Shown in pieces: positions 55,197-64,000 of a stretch of DNA of 64,000 bases; position 1 is the stretch's first letter, and each line of letters begins with the position of its first letter. The DNA comes from a bacterium SCSIO 12827. Its GTDB lineage: Bacteria; Pseudomonadota; Alphaproteobacteria; Rhodospirillales; Casp-alpha2. The translations under genes and the position numbers were made by a program. Location: the NCBI GenBank assembly GCA_024397995.1, contig CP073746.1, forward strand, positions 2,477,501-2,541,500, given 5' to 3'. The notes under the pieces were generated by a model that saw nothing but the letters and a program-made list of their open reading frames with translations, did not search any database and was not told where the DNA came from.

Positions 55197-56807
55197 TTAG
55201 TGGGCACCACCCAGACTACCGGTTTTCACGAAATAGTCGACGGCGATGCCGTAGTTGGGGTCGTCGTCGGAATCCAACATCAATTGACCGGCACGGCTGA
55301 GCAACTGATGGCAATCCCTGGATAAATGGCGCAATTGCAGGGTCTTGCCCTGGGCATTGTATTTCACGGCCAGGGCCTCGATGGCCTGCAGGGCCGAATG
55401 ATCGACAACCCGGCTGTTCATGAAATCGATGATGACCAGGCCCGGGTCGGACTCCGGCTTGAACAGTTCGTCGAACCCATCGGTCGACCCAAAGAACAGC
55501 GGCCCTTCGATCTGATAGACCTTGCCGCCCTCGGGCGTCTCGTAGGTCTTGGCATGGATGCGCTTCGCGTTGTTCCAGGCATAGGCCAGGGCCGAAACAA
55601 TGACCCCGACGACCACGGCGACGGCCAAATCGGTGAGCACGGTGACGACTGTGACCAGCCCCATGACCAGGGCATCGGTCAGGGGAATGCGGCGCACGAT
55701 CAGGAAGCTCTGCCAGGCGAAGGTGCCGATGACGACCATGAACATGACGCCGACCAGGGCCGCCAGGGGAATCTGTTCGATCAGGCTGGAGGCGATCAGG
55801 ATGAAGGCCAGCAGAAACAGCGCTGCCGAAATCCCCGACAGCCGCGTACGCCCGCCCGATTGCACGTTGATCATGGACTGGCCGATCATGGCGCAGCCGC
55901 CCATGCCGCCGAACAGGCCCGTGACCGTGTTGGCCACGCCCTGGGCGACGCATTCCTGGGAAGCCCCGCCCCGCTTGCCGGTGATCTCGCCGACCAGGTT
56001 CAGGGTCAACAGGCTTTCGATCAGGCCGATGGCGGCCAGGATGACCGCATAGGGGATGATGACCTTCAAGGTCTCCAAGGTCAGCGGCACCATGGGGATA
56101 TGAAAATCAGGCAGCCCGCCCTTGATCGTCGCCAGATCGCCGACCCGGGGCACGTCGAGGCCGAAGCCGATGACGATGGCGGCGACCACTGCGATCCCCG
56201 CAAGGGGGGCCGGAACGACGGAAGTGATCTTCGGCATCACCCAGATGATCGCCATGGTCAGACCGACCAGCCCCAGCATGACGGCAAGCGGCCAGCCGGT
56301 CATCCAGACCTTGGCGCCGTCGGCGTCCGTGACCTGGAATTGCGTCAACTGAGCCAGGAAGATGACGATCGCCAAGCCGTTGACGAACCCCATCATCACA
56401 GGGTGCGGCACCAGGCGAATGAACTTGCCCAGGCGCAGTAGCCCGGCCGCGATCTGAAGCAGGCCCATCAGCACGACCGTGGCGAACAGATATTCAACGC
56501 CGTGGCTGGCGACCAGGGCCACCATGACCACGGCCAAGGCCCCGGTGGCACCGGAAATCATGCCCGGCCGGCCGCCGATGAGCGCCGTGATCAGGCCCAC
56601 CAGGAAGGCGGCATACAGCCCGACCAGGGGATGCACCCCGGCGACGAAGGCAAAGGCCACGGCTTCCGGCACCAGGGCCAGGGACACGGTCAGACCCGAC
56701 AGCAGTTCCGTCTTGATGCGGCCGAAAAGTTGGGCCGGCGATCCATCGCCTTTCCAATCGGCAAAAGAAAAGCAGCCCGCAAGAGCGGTGAGTAAACGTA
56801 GAGACAA
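55197..56807 (-). CDS. SulP-family anion transporter with STAS domain
   Basis: The 536-residue protein has ten or more membrane helices beginning TELLSGLTVSLALVPEAVAFAF, the SulP hallmark, and a C-terminal cytoplasmic STAS domain (about 400-520) with DFMNSRVVDHSALQAIEAL. Substrates in this family are sulfate, bicarbonate or other anions; the sequence does not decide. It is followed directly by the glutathione peroxidase gene. Confidence 0.88.
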   Translation of the reverse strand: MSLRLLTALAGCFSFADWKGDGSPAQLFGRIKTELLSGLTVSLALVPEAVAFAFVAGVHPLVGLYAAFLVGLITALIGGRPGMISGATGALAVVMVALVASHGVEYLFATVVLMGLLQIAAGLLRLGKFIRLVPHPVMMGFVNGLAIVIFLAQLTQFQVTDADGAKVWMTGWPLAVMLGLVGLTMAIIWVMPKITSVVPAPLAGIAVVAAIVIGFGLDVPRVGDLATIKGGLPDFHIPMVPLTLETLKVIIPYAVILAAIGLIESLLTLNLVGEITGKRGGASQECVAQGVANTVTGLFGGMGGCAMIGQSMINVQSGGRTRLSGISAALFLLAFILIASSLIEQIPLAALVGVMFMVVIGTFAWQSFLIVRRIPLTDALVMGLVTVVTVLTDLAVAVVVGVIVSALAYAWNNAKRIHAKTYETPEGGKVYQIEGPLFFGSTDGFDELFKPESDPGLVIIDFMNSRVVDHSALQAIEALAVKYNAQGKTLQLRHLSRDCHQLLSRAGQLMLDSDDDPNYGIAVDYFVKTGSLGGAH

Positions 56808-56843
56808 AATGATTGATTTCGATGTTAGAGAATAAACGGTGGC

Positions 56844-58790
56844 CTAGTCGGCGTGCTTTTTCGGCTTCTTGCGCTTTAACGGCGCATCACCGGTCGACTT
56901 GGGGCCGCCGGAGGCTTGGCCCCGATGGGGCTTCTTTACCTTGTACGACGTCTTCCCCTTGGTCTTCTTACCGGCCCCGTCCCAGGGCTTGTCACCCCGG
57001 GGCTTTTGCGGACGGTCGGCGGGCGGCGGGCGGTCGTCGTTCATGGCGTCAGCCCGGGCGTCATCGCGACGCGAGAACTTTTTCTTCTTGGGCGCGTCGC
57101 CGCGGGCGGCCGCCTGCGGGTTCCAAGCCGGCTTGTCGCCCTGGTAGGTCTTGCCGCGCTGTTCACGCCCCCCGTCGGCCGGCATATCCGGCAGGCCGTC
57201 GACCCGCGCAACACGGATGGTCTTTTCCATGGTCATGTCGGAACCCAGTTCCTCGACGAAGCGCTCGGCGCTATCGGCGCTCAGCTCGACAAAGGTTTCC
57301 GTGTTGAAGATGCGGATGGCGCCGATCTCGCGCTTGGTCATATGGCCGGCGCGGCACAGCATGGGCAGCAGCCAACGCGGTTCGGCATTCTGCTTATGGC
57401 CGACGGAAAGGGAGAACCACACCCCGCCCTTGAAGGCGTCGCGGCGGCTTTCCTTGCGCTCTGCCCGGTCGGACGGGCCCGTATCCAGCAGTTCCTCCGG
57501 CGCCGACATGCCGGCCATCTGCTGGCGCAGGAAGGCGCCGGCGATCTGCTCGGCGCTATAGCGGCTGAGAAGTTCGGTCGCGAAGGCCTGTTCCTCGTCG
57601 TTCAGGGGCTCACTCAGGACCGGGTCCGTCAGAATACGTTCCCGGTCGCGGGCAAGGATTTCATCGGCCGACGGCGCCTTGGCCCAGGTCGCTTCGACAT
57701 TTGCGCTGTCCAGCAGGCGTTCCGTGCGGTAACGCAGATTGTGCGGCACGATCAGGGCACAGACACCCTTGCGCCCGGCCCGGCCCGTGCGGCCGCTTCG
57801 GTGCAGTAGGGTTTCCCGGGTTTTCGGGATGTCGGCATGGATCACCAGTTCCAGATCGGGCAGGTCGATGCCGCGCGCCGCCACGTCGGTGGCGATGCAG
57901 ACTTTGGCCCGGCCGTCGCGCATGGCCTGGAGCGCGTGGGTGCGTTCGTTCTGGCTTAACTCGCCCGACAAGGCGACAACGGCGAAGCCCCGGTTGGCGA
58001 AGCGGCTGGTCATGTGGTTGACCGTGGCGCGGGTGGCGCAGAACACCAACGCACTTTTGGCGTCGTAATAGCGCAGCAGGTTGATGATGGCGTTTTCCCG
58101 ATCGTTGGGGGCCACGGCCAGGGCGCGGTATTCGATGTCCAGGTGCTGTTTCTGCTCCTCCGTCGTCGCGACCCGCACGGCGTTCCGCTGATAACGCTTT
58201 GCCAGGGTCGCGATGCTGCGCGGCACGGTGGCGGAAAACATCAGGGTGCGGCGGTCCGCGGGGGCCGAGTCGAGGATGAATTCAAGATCTTCGCGGAAGC
58301 CCAGGTCGAGCATCTCGTCGGCCTCGTCCAGCACCACGGCACGCAGGCTGGAAACATTGAGCGATCCGCGTTCGATATGATCGCGCAGACGCCCCGGCGT
58401 GCCGACGACGATATGCGCCCCCTTGTTGAGGGCCCGGCGTTCGCCGCCCATGTCCATGCCGCCGATGCAGGAGGCCGAGACCGCGCCCGTCATCTCATAA
58501 AGCCAATCGAGTTCACGTTTGACCTGAAGCGCCAATTCCCGCGTCGGCGCCACGACCAGGGCCAACGGTTCCCGCGCGCGTTCGAAACGCTCGGCCCCCG
58601 CCAACAGGGTCGGCGCCAGCGCCAGACCAAACGCCACGGTCTTGCCCGACCCGGTCTGGGCCGAAACCAGAACATCCGAATCCTTCAGTTCGGGTGCGAG
58701 GATCGCGGTCTGCACAGGGGTCAGGACGGTATAGCCGCGTTTGCTCAACGCCTGGCCAAGCGCCATCGCGACGCCGTCGAATTCTGTCAT
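56844..58790 (-). CDS. deaD: DEAD-box RNA helicase, DeaD/CsdA type
   Basis: The start chosen is the ATG at 58790, giving 648 residues. The frame continues upstream, but the MTEFDGVAMALGQALSKRGY N-terminus and the Q-motif region fit DeaD. Motif I is SAQTGSGKTVAFGL, Ia PTRELALQV, II DEADEM, III SAT, and VI HRSGRTGRAGR. Then comes an RNA-binding domain (DbpA-like, about 465-560) and a basic tail with KKKKFSRRDDARAD and GKKTKGKTSYKVKK. It probably aids ribosome assembly or cold adaptation. Confidence 0.9.
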   Translation of the reverse strand: MTEFDGVAMALGQALSKRGYTVLTPVQTAILAPELKDSDVLVSAQTGSGKTVAFGLALAPTLLAGAERFERAREPLALVVAPTRELALQVKRELDWLYEMTGAVSASCIGGMDMGGERRALNKGAHIVVGTPGRLRDHIERGSLNVSSLRAVVLDEADEMLDLGFREDLEFILDSAPADRRTLMFSATVPRSIATLAKRYQRNAVRVATTEEQKQHLDIEYRALAVAPNDRENAIINLLRYYDAKSALVFCATRATVNHMTSRFANRGFAVVALSGELSQNERTHALQAMRDGRAKVCIATDVAARGIDLPDLELVIHADIPKTRETLLHRSGRTGRAGRKGVCALIVPHNLRYRTERLLDSANVEATWAKAPSADEILARDRERILTDPVLSEPLNDEEQAFATELLSRYSAEQIAGAFLRQQMAGMSAPEELLDTGPSDRAERKESRRDAFKGGVWFSLSVGHKQNAEPRWLLPMLCRAGHMTKREIGAIRIFNTETFVELSADSAERFVEELGSDMTMEKTIRVARVDGLPDMPADGGREQRGKTYQGDKPAWNPQAAARGDAPKKKKFSRRDDARADAMNDDRPPPADRPQKPRGDKPWDGAGKKTKGKTSYKVKKPHRGQASGGPKSTGDAPLKRKKPKKHAD

Positions 58791-58960
58791 GTCACATCTT
58801 TCGGAATGCGGGTTTCGTGCGCCCGGAAGCGGTTTACCACCCTCGGCGCACGCGCGCCGCCGCACAATGCGCGGCGATACATGCGTGTTGGCCCGTGTTG
58901 TAGTTAACGTGGAGGGGCCTGTAAAGCCTGGACCTTCGCTCTAGAGCAGGTTCCGGCACC

Positions 58961-59674
58961 TTAGCGCAGGTTGCGGTCGGCGGCGGTGATGGCCGCTTCG
59001 GCGGTCATGCCCGGCTCCAGCATGGCAACGCCCGTGCGCGCCTCAAGGAAGAGACCCTGGGTCGTATGCGTCGCGCGCAGCGCCGCTTCAATCTCACCGG
59101 CCTTGCGCCGCGCCCCTTCGAGCCCGTCTTCCAGCACGACCATGGCAAAATCGTTACCGCCCAGGCTGCCCATGACCATCGCCTGATGACTGTCCGATCC
59201 CAGCACGTCGCAGGTCAGGCATAGGGCCTGATCCAGCACCGCGATGCCGTGGGCCCGGCGGATATCGTCACCGTTGGCGAGATGAATCAGGATCAGCGCC
59301 GGCCGTGCCTCAATATGCCCCAGTCGGTGGATCAGCTTTTCCATCTCGGCCATGACGCCCCGCCGGTTCAGGGCCGGTACCACCGGATGGCGGAACGCGT
59401 TCTCGCGCGCGACGGCCAGTTCCTCCTGAGCATGGACAAGCTGGCGGCGCAGGGGTTCGATCTCGGACGCCATGCGTTCGATGGCATGCTGAGCCTCCGG
59501 TGACAGGCCTTCCATCGACAGAAGACCCGACACGTTGATGGCCGGTTCCGAATGGCCGTTCTTGCCCTGCTCTTCGTGGTGTTCTTCTTTCTTGCCACCG
59601 CCCGGGCCGGCGCCGCCGCCGTGCCCTCCGCCAGGTCCTACCGGCTGGACGGGGGCGGCTTGGTTCACATCCAT
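58961..59674 (-). CDS. Protein with degenerate GGDEF domain
   Basis: The 237-residue product has a Gly/His/Lys-rich N-terminus (about 12-45), a helix rich in Glu/Arg and a GGDEF-like region. The active-site signature is GGNDF (172-176) in MGSLGGNDFAMVV, and the NRRGVMAEMEKLI and HLANGDDIRRAHG positions also resemble the GGDEF fold. The expected catalytic Glu/Asp pair is changed and the inhibitory RxxD motif is not present. I infer a non-catalytic c-di-GMP-related or scaffolding role. No EAL domain is present. Confidence 0.7.
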   Translation of the reverse strand: MDVNQAAPVQPVGPGGGHGGGAGPGGGKKEEHHEEQGKNGHSEPAINVSGLLSMEGLSPEAQHAIERMASEIEPLRRQLVHAQEELAVARENAFRHPVVPALNRRGVMAEMEKLIHRLGHIEARPALILIHLANGDDIRRAHGIAVLDQALCLTCDVLGSDSHQAMVMGSLGGNDFAMVVLEDGLEGARRKAGEIEAALRATHTTQGLFLEARTGVAMLEPGMTAEAAITAADRNLR

Positions 59675-59874
59675 GGCCGAGTCTCCCTTCCAGGTCGCCG
59701 TTCGCGGCGAACAAACGGACTGCTGTCACATTAGATTGACTTAATATTGTTAATAAAGCCTTACGTTTCAAGGATATTTGAACCCTTGCGGTGACGGCGG
59801 CGGGCCATATAATGACGCGCTTCCCGTCACCCGAAGGCCACCGATGCGGCCTTCACCGGAAGCGAGGTCTCAAC

Positions 59875-60861
59875 ATGCCGCAATCGGCCGCCGACACACC
59901 CCTGGTCGGCATCATCATGGGCAGTCAATCGGACTGGGACACCATGCGCCATGCGGCGGATGTGCTGGCCGAACTCGGCGTCCCGCACGAAACCCGCATC
60001 GTTTCCGCCCACCGCACGCCCGACCGTCTGTACGACTACGCCAAGACGGCGCGCGGCCGTGGCCTCAAGGCAATCATCGCCGGCGCCGGGGGGGCTGCCC
60101 ACCTACCCGGCATGGCGGCGGCGCTGACGCCGCTCCCCGTGTTCGGTGTGCCGGTGGAAAGCAAGGCCCTGAAGGGCATGGATTCCCTGTTGTCGATCGT
60201 GCAGATGCCGGGCGGCGTGCCCGTTGGCACCTTGGCCGTCGGCAAGCCCGGCGCCAAGAACGCAGGCCTGCTGGCCGCCGCCGTGATCGCGCTGATGAAC
60301 GACGATGTCGCCGCAGCGCTCGATGATTTCCGTGCCAAGCAAACAGCCTCCGTCGCCGACGTCCCCACGGACGATCCCAAAGGTTCCGGACATGCCCCCC
60401 CGTTCCGTTCACCCGCTGCCTCCCGGCAGCACCATCGGCATTATGGGCGGCGGCCAGCTCGGTCGCATGACGGCCCTGGCGGCGGCCCGGCTCGGCTACA
60501 AATCCCATATTTTCTCACCGGAAGACGATTCCCCCGGCATCCAGGTCTCGGCGGCGGCGACCATCGCCGATTATCAGGACCGCACGGCCCTGCAATCCTT
60601 CGCCGAAGCCGTCGACGTGGTGACCTTCGAGTTCGAGAACGTGCCGGCGGACAGCGCCGCCTTCCTCGCCGAACACGCCCTGGTCCGGCCCGGCCCGCAA
60701 TGCCTGGCCATTGCCCAGGACCGCCTGCTGGAAAAAGAATTCATCAACAAGACGGCGCCGACCACGCCTTACCGACGGGTCACCTCCGCCGAGGATTTGG
60801 CCAAGGCCGCCGACGAGATCGGCCGCCCGGCCGTGCTCAAGACCTCGCGCATGGGATATGA
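59875..60861 (+). CDS. purE: N5-carboxyaminoimidazole ribonucleotide mutase PurE; no stop at the usual place
   Basis: PurE rearranges N5-CAIR to CAIR in purine synthesis. Residues 1-165 from the ATG at 59875 are a complete class I Pur[23 protein letters not shown] (His45 is the catalytic His) and [13 protein letters not shown]. coli PurE has 169 residues. Here the frame has no stop there; it continues into purK in a different frame to 60861, adding about 155 residues of low-complexity, unrelated sequence. The conserved domain ends at about 60369. A run of seven C (60395-60401) lies just inside the purK start, where a +1 slip would join purE and purK. A sequencing error is possible. Confidence 0.75.
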   Translation: MPQSAADTPLVGIIMGSQSDWDTMRHAADVLAELGVPHETRIVSAHRTPDRLYDYAKTARGRGLKAIIAGAGGAAHLPGMAAALTPLPVFGVPVESKALKGMDSLLSIVQMPGGVPVGTLAVGKPGAKNAGLLAAAVIALMNDDVAAALDDFRAKQTASVADVPTDDPKGSGHAPPFRSPAASRQHHRHYGRRPARSHDGPGGGPARLQIPYFLTGRRFPRHPGLGGGDHRRLSGPHGPAILRRSRRRGDLRVRERAGGQRRLPRRTRPGPARPAMPGHCPGPPAGKRIHQQDGADHALPTGHLRRGFGQGRRRDRPPGRAQDLAHGI

Positions 60862-61492
60862 CGGCAAGGGCCAGGTTCTGATCGCCCCCGATTGCGATTA
60901 CGCCGCCGCCTGGGCGGAAATGGGCGCCGAGATCGGCATCCTGGAGGCCTTCGTTGATCTAGACTGCGAGATTTCGGTGATCACCGCGCGCTCACCCCAC
61001 GGTGGCTGGGCGACCTATCCGGCGGTCGAAAACCGCCACGTCAATCACATCCTGGACACCACCATGGCCCCGGCCCGTCTGCCGGACGGTCTGGCCGATC
61101 AGGCCGTCGCCATCGCCCATGATTTGGCCGAAGCGCTGGACCTTGTCGGCCTGTTGGCGGTCGAGATGTTCGTGACCCGGGATCAGCGCATCCTGGTCAA
61201 CGAAATGGCCCCCCCACCCCATAATTCCGGGCACTGGACCATGGATGCCTGTGCCACCAGCCAGTTTGAACAACTGGTGCGGGCCGTCTGCGGCCTGCCG
61301 CTGGGGTCCGTCGACTGCCACCACGACGCGGTCATGAAGAATTTGATCGGCGATGCCGTGAACGGCTGGCCCGACCTGTTGGCCGATCCAGGTGCGCGCC
61401 TGCATCTTTATGGCAAAGCCGAAGCCCGGCCGGGCCGCAAGATGGGCCACGTCAACCGGCTTTACCCCAAAGGCAAACTGCCCAACGGGTAA
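60392..61492 (+). CDS. purK: N5-carboxyaminoimidazole ribonucleotide synthase
   Basis: PurK carboxylates AIR with ATP and bicarbonate to give N5-CAIR, which PurE then uses. The ATG at 60392 gives 366 residues. The ATP-grasp fold shows [35 protein letters not shown], and [18 protein letters not shown]. In this frame it overlaps the extended purE frame by 470 bp. Its start ATG is immediately followed by the C7 run. Confidence 0.93.
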   Translation: MPPRSVHPLPPGSTIGIMGGGQLGRMTALAAARLGYKSHIFSPEDDSPGIQVSAAATIADYQDRTALQSFAEAVDVVTFEFENVPADSAAFLAEHALVRPGPQCLAIAQDRLLEKEFINKTAPTTPYRRVTSAEDLAKAADEIGRPAVLKTSRMGYDGKGQVLIAPDCDYAAAWAEMGAEIGILEAFVDLDCEISVITARSPHGGWATYPAVENRHVNHILDTTMAPARLPDGLADQAVAIAHDLAEALDLVGLLAVEMFVTRDQRILVNEMAPPPHNSGHWTMDACATSQFEQLVRAVCGLPLGSVDCHHDAVMKNLIGDAVNGWPDLLADPGARLHLYGKAEARPGRKMGHVNRLYPKGKLPNG

Positions 61493-61510
61493 CGACAACC
61501 CGCCGCAGGA

Positions 61511-62374
61511 TCAGGCCGTACCGGCAAGATCGTCCAGGGTGATGCGGCGCATCCGGTAGGCTTCCAGCAATTCGATCTCGACCGCGACGGAACGGCCCAG
61601 TTCGGCCAGCACCGTGTTGCGCACGAAACGCTTCAAGTCCTCGGTCTGGCCGGGAAACACCAGGATGTTGGTCAACAGTTCGCGCCGCACCAGGGGCGGA
61701 AAGACCAGCAATTCGCCGACCAGAAGCTGTTTGACCGCCGACGGAATGCGCAGACTGCCGAACAAGCGGTCGAGGCAGAAGCTGTAGATGCCGAAATCCA
61801 GGCGCCCGGCCACCTCGGAGGTGAAGGCCTTGAATTCCTCTACGAAGGCGGGCGGGGTCATGGCGCCGTCCATCATGCGCCGGACATGGTCGAGGAATTC
61901 ACGATAGCGCGCCCGGGCCGGGCTCATCTGATCGTTCAGTTCGGCCTCGATGGACTTGATCTCGGCCTCGCGGAAGCCTTTTTCCAGCAAGGTATGGGCG
62001 CTGTCGCGCACTCGCTCGTCCAAGGCCTGTTCCTCGATCAGCGAGAACAGCCGTTCATAGCTGTCGCGATCACGCTTTTTCTTCAGTTTCTTGGCCAACT
62101 GGCCGAGGGGCAGGATCGCCGCCTGGGCGACCAGTTTGTCACGGGAATAGACTGCCGCCATGGCCGCCGCGTCGGGCGGGATCGCGATGTTACGCGCGAA
62201 ATCCTCGGTAATGACGAAGCGATGGCCGTCGACGACGGTCAGGTAGCGGTTAAGCTTGCAGCATTCCAGGAAGTGGTTGGCCAGGTTGACCGGCGCGATG
62301 GCGGCTTCCTGACGATAGGTCCGGCCGTTGGCCGGATTGGCGGCGGCGGATGTACCGGTTTGCGCAGCGCTCAC
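61511..62374 (-). CDS. Conserved helical protein of unknown function
   Basis: The 287-residue protein is helical and hydrophilic, with no signal or membrane segment. It has no motif I can assign. The C-terminal region (LVFPPLVRRELLTNILVFPG, AVEIELLEAYRMRRITLDDL) and the coiled-coil-rich middle (KKLKKKRDRDSYERLFSLIEEQ) would be useful for searching. The start is a GTG with AAGGAGA ten bases upstream. It lies 115 bp after the COQ9-def pair on the minus strand. Confidence 0.75.
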   Translation of the reverse strand: MSAAQTGTSAAANPANGRTYRQEAAIAPVNLANHFLECCKLNRYLTVVDGHRFVITEDFARNIAIPPDAAAMAAVYSRDKLVAQAAILPLGQLAKKLKKKRDRDSYERLFSLIEEQALDERVRDSAHTLLEKGFREAEIKSIEAELNDQMSPARARYREFLDHVRRMMDGAMTPPAFVEEFKAFTSEVAGRLDFGIYSFCLDRLFGSLRIPSAVKQLLVGELLVFPPLVRRELLTNILVFPGQTEDLKRFVRNTVLAELGRSVAVEIELLEAYRMRRITLDDLAGTA

Positions 62375-62489
62375 GGTCCGCGTCTCCTTTTGCTCAAGAC
62401 CCCATCAATCCCTTGGGCAAAGCATAACCGACTGCGGCGCCGCCTGAAAGGTTTCCATAATGCGGGAATCGGCCCCGGCAGGGCCCGCA

Positions 62490-63197
62490 TCAGGCCGCCG
62501 TTCCCCGCCGGGAACGGTTCGTGGCCGCCTTCAGACGCTTGAGAAAGCTCAACGGTGAGGGCAGCCGGCCCAGCGCCTGTTCCGCCTTGGCTTTGTACAT
62601 GGGAATCTTCAGGACATCGGCCAGGCGTCGGTCCAGATAACCCCAAGTGTCGGCGAAACCGTCCGAGGTGTCGGACAGCCAATACAGAATGGTCGAGGTA
62701 TAGACCGGGGCCAGCAGCCCCCGCTTGGTGTAATGGTTGAAATCGGCCGCCCGGTCGCCCGCCGCGTGCCAGATATGATCGCAGGTGCGCCAGGTCATGC
62801 GCGCCGCCAGGGGCGCGTTCTGCGGCATCGCCAGGAATGACAACAGCCGTCGCATGGCCTCGCGGTAGGGCGCGTTCATTTCCAGGCGCAGGCGCACGCC
62901 CAGGGCCACCCGCTCGCGCACCTTGAGGGCGTCCAGGTCGACCTTTGTCAGTTCCGACAGCATGCGCCGGTCGGACCAGTCGGCGAAATGGTCTGCGGCA
63001 TCCGCCATGCCGCCCGGAAAGGCGCGCAGCACGTCCGCCGGCCCCAAGCCCAGGTCCCCTGCCCCCCGTTCCAGGGCTTTCCGCGACCAGCCGTCGAAGG
63101 GCACGTGGTCAAGCGCCGCCTCGATCAAGCGGTCACGCAGGTCCATGTGGCGGGCGCGGGCCTCGTCGGCGGTCATGCGTGTCGTTTGGGCGGTCAT
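62490..63197 (-). CDS. COQ9-family protein
   Basis: The 235-residue product has the COQ9 pattern: an N-terminal TetR-like segment (RDRLIEAALDHVPFDGWSRKALERGAGDLGL) and a lipid-binding helical domain with RMTWRTCDHIWHAAGDRAADFNHYTKRGLLAPVYTSTILYW, the hallmark of COQ9. In mitochondria and alphaproteobacteria it binds lipids and helps COQ7-type hydroxylation in ubiquinone synthesis. It overlaps the def gene by 4 bp (ATGA). Confidence 0.87.
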   Translation of the reverse strand: MTAQTTRMTADEARARHMDLRDRLIEAALDHVPFDGWSRKALERGAGDLGLGPADVLRAFPGGMADAADHFADWSDRRMLSELTKVDLDALKVRERVALGVRLRLEMNAPYREAMRRLLSFLAMPQNAPLAARMTWRTCDHIWHAAGDRAADFNHYTKRGLLAPVYTSTILYWLSDTSDGFADTWGYLDRRLADVLKIPMYKAKAEQALGRLPSPLSFLKRLKAATNRSRRGTAA

Positions 63198-63757
63198 GCG
63201 GCTTCTCCGTCTTTGCTGTCGCTCTCATCGGCCATGATCGTGCGGGGGGCACGGGCCATTTCTTCGGCAAAGCCGAAGGTCGACAGGTCGGTCATGCGCA
63301 TGGGGTAGAGAATACCGTCCAGATGGTCACATTCGTGCTGCACGACGCGGGCATGATAGCCCTTGGCCTCGCGCTCGAAGGTCTTGCCGTCCAGGCCCTG
63401 GGCGCGATAGCGGATATGGGCTGCGCGCGGGACCCGGCCGGTCATTTCCGGCAAGGACAGGCAACCCTCCCAGCCTTCCTCGACCTCGTCGCCGATAATC
63501 TCGATCACCGGATTGACCAGCACGGTCAGCGGTACGTCCTTCTTGTCCTCACAACGCTCACCCGGCACGCGGAACACCACGATGCGCAGCGGCACATGGA
63601 CCTGGGGGGCCGCCAGGCCGATGCCTGGTGCGTCGGCCATGGTTTCCACCATGTCGGCGATAAGGCCGTGAATGCGCGGATCCTTGGGGTCTTCGACCGG
63701 TTGGGCCGTGCCCATCAGCACCGGATGTCCCATGCGCGCGATTTTCAGAATGGCCAT
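63194..63757 (-). CDS. def: Peptide deformylase
   Basis: Deformylase removes the formyl group from nascent proteins. The 187-residue product has the three motifs GIGLAAPQV, EGCLSLPE (metal-binding Cys) and HECDHLDG (metal-binding His pair and catalytic Glu region, here QHECDHLDGI). A C-terminal extension rich in Ala/Arg/Asp (about 170-187) is variable. It is the upstream partner of the COQ9-family gene. Confidence 0.94.
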   Translation of the reverse strand: MAILKIARMGHPVLMGTAQPVEDPKDPRIHGLIADMVETMADAPGIGLAAPQVHVPLRIVVFRVPGERCEDKKDVPLTVLVNPVIEIIGDEVEEGWEGCLSLPEMTGRVPRAAHIRYRAQGLDGKTFEREAKGYHARVVQHECDHLDGILYPMRMTDLSTFGFAEEMARAPRTIMADESDSKDGEAA

Positions 63758-63940
63758 CGTCGAAATCCTCTTGATCGGGGGGTGAAGACGTCTTTATGAC
63801 GCCGGATGGTTCCCCGGGAAATAACACGTTTGCTCCTTCACAAGGGGATATCTATGTGATAGAAGCCCGTCTTCCCGGACCGGTGATAGCACAGGTCCGA
63901 TTGATTTTGTTGACTATAAGATTAGGAGCGTGACCTTACC

Positions 63941-64000
63941 GTGCAAGTCATTGTCCGAGACAACAACGTGGATCAGGCCCTCAAGGCCCTGAAAAAGAAG
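63941..64000 (+). CDS. rpsU: 30S ribosomal protein S21, N-terminal 20 codons (3' end outside window)
   Basis: The visible codons encode (f)M/VQVIVRDNNVDQALKALKKK, the N-terminus of S21. The start is the GTG at 63941, with AGGAG about 12 bases upstream. The 183-bp divergent spacer between this gene and def would carry both promoters. The gene continues beyond the window. Confidence 0.93.
   Translation, partial: MQVIVRDNNVDQALKALKKK

Overview
The window is a high-GC chromosomal segment of an alphaproteobacterium, most likely of the Rhodospirillales type. Alphaproteobacterial marker genes support this: a TrcR/DUF1013 cell-cycle regulator, DUF1192 and DUF4164 small proteins, a COQ9-family protein, the ybgC-tolQRAB-pal-cpoB block, and gapA beside zapA. 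There are no rRNA or tRNA genes, no CRISPR array, no phage genes and no transposase. Most of it is core genome; the accessory signal is confined to a few catabolic clusters and some repeat or structured DNA. I cannot name the genus.

Layout. 1-6.2 kb: the end of a PrpF-family isomerase gene, greB, two GNAT acetyltransferases, a TPR/SHOCT-like/SPOR lipoprotein, a tartrate/D-malate dehydrogenase-like gene and a threonine-dehydratase-like gene divergent from a MocR regulator (6.3-7.8 kb). 7.8-25.8 kb: a long minus-strand run transcribed in this order: DUF4164, zapA, 6S RNA, 5-formyl-THF cyclo-ligase, ymdB-like, yebC, ruvC-ruvA-ruvB, ybgC, tolQ-tolR-tolA-tolB-pal-cpoB, tilS, ftsH, folP, glmM, thiD. 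Many junctions are 4-nt ATGA/GTGA overlaps, which suggests translational coupling. 26-34.6 kb (plus): gapA, an unrecognised small gene, thiE, efp, suhB, then an envelope cluster (OmpA-like, MotA/ExbB-like, MotB/OmpA-like) followed by an MFS exporter. 34.6-41.8 kb: cyaY, rpmE, a membrane-tethered class III nucleotide cyclase, an Hsp20 gene with a ROSE-like RNA thermometer, two tandem thioesterases, two small proteins, a quinone oxidoreductase and trcR.

41.8-46.9 kb: a crotonase-VOC-CoA-transferase operon divergent from a GntR/FCD regulator with a textbook operator, then an aminotransferase. 46.9-52.5 kb: an aldehyde dehydrogenase, a 271-bp nested inverted-repeat element that looks like a MITE and supplies the stop codon of a prpE-type synthetase gene, and a second acyl-CoA synthetase. 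52.5-64 kb: a dispersed palindrome, a bidirectional terminator, pfkA flanked by two DUF465 genes, a glutathione peroxidase, a SulP transporter, a DEAD-box helicase, a degenerate GGDEF protein, purE/purK with an odd reading-frame junction, an unrecognised gene, COQ9, def and the first 20 codons of rpsU.

Functionally the segment covers envelope integrity and division (Tol-Pal, ZapA, FtsH, GlmM), DNA repair (RuvABC), translation (EF-P, TilS, L31, S21, deformylase), folate, thiamine and purine synthesis, and short- and medium-chain acyl-CoA metabolism. The items most worth a second look are the nested inverted repeat, the coiled-coil motor-like trio, the purE/purK junction, the ROSE-like leader and the acidic-linker cyclase.
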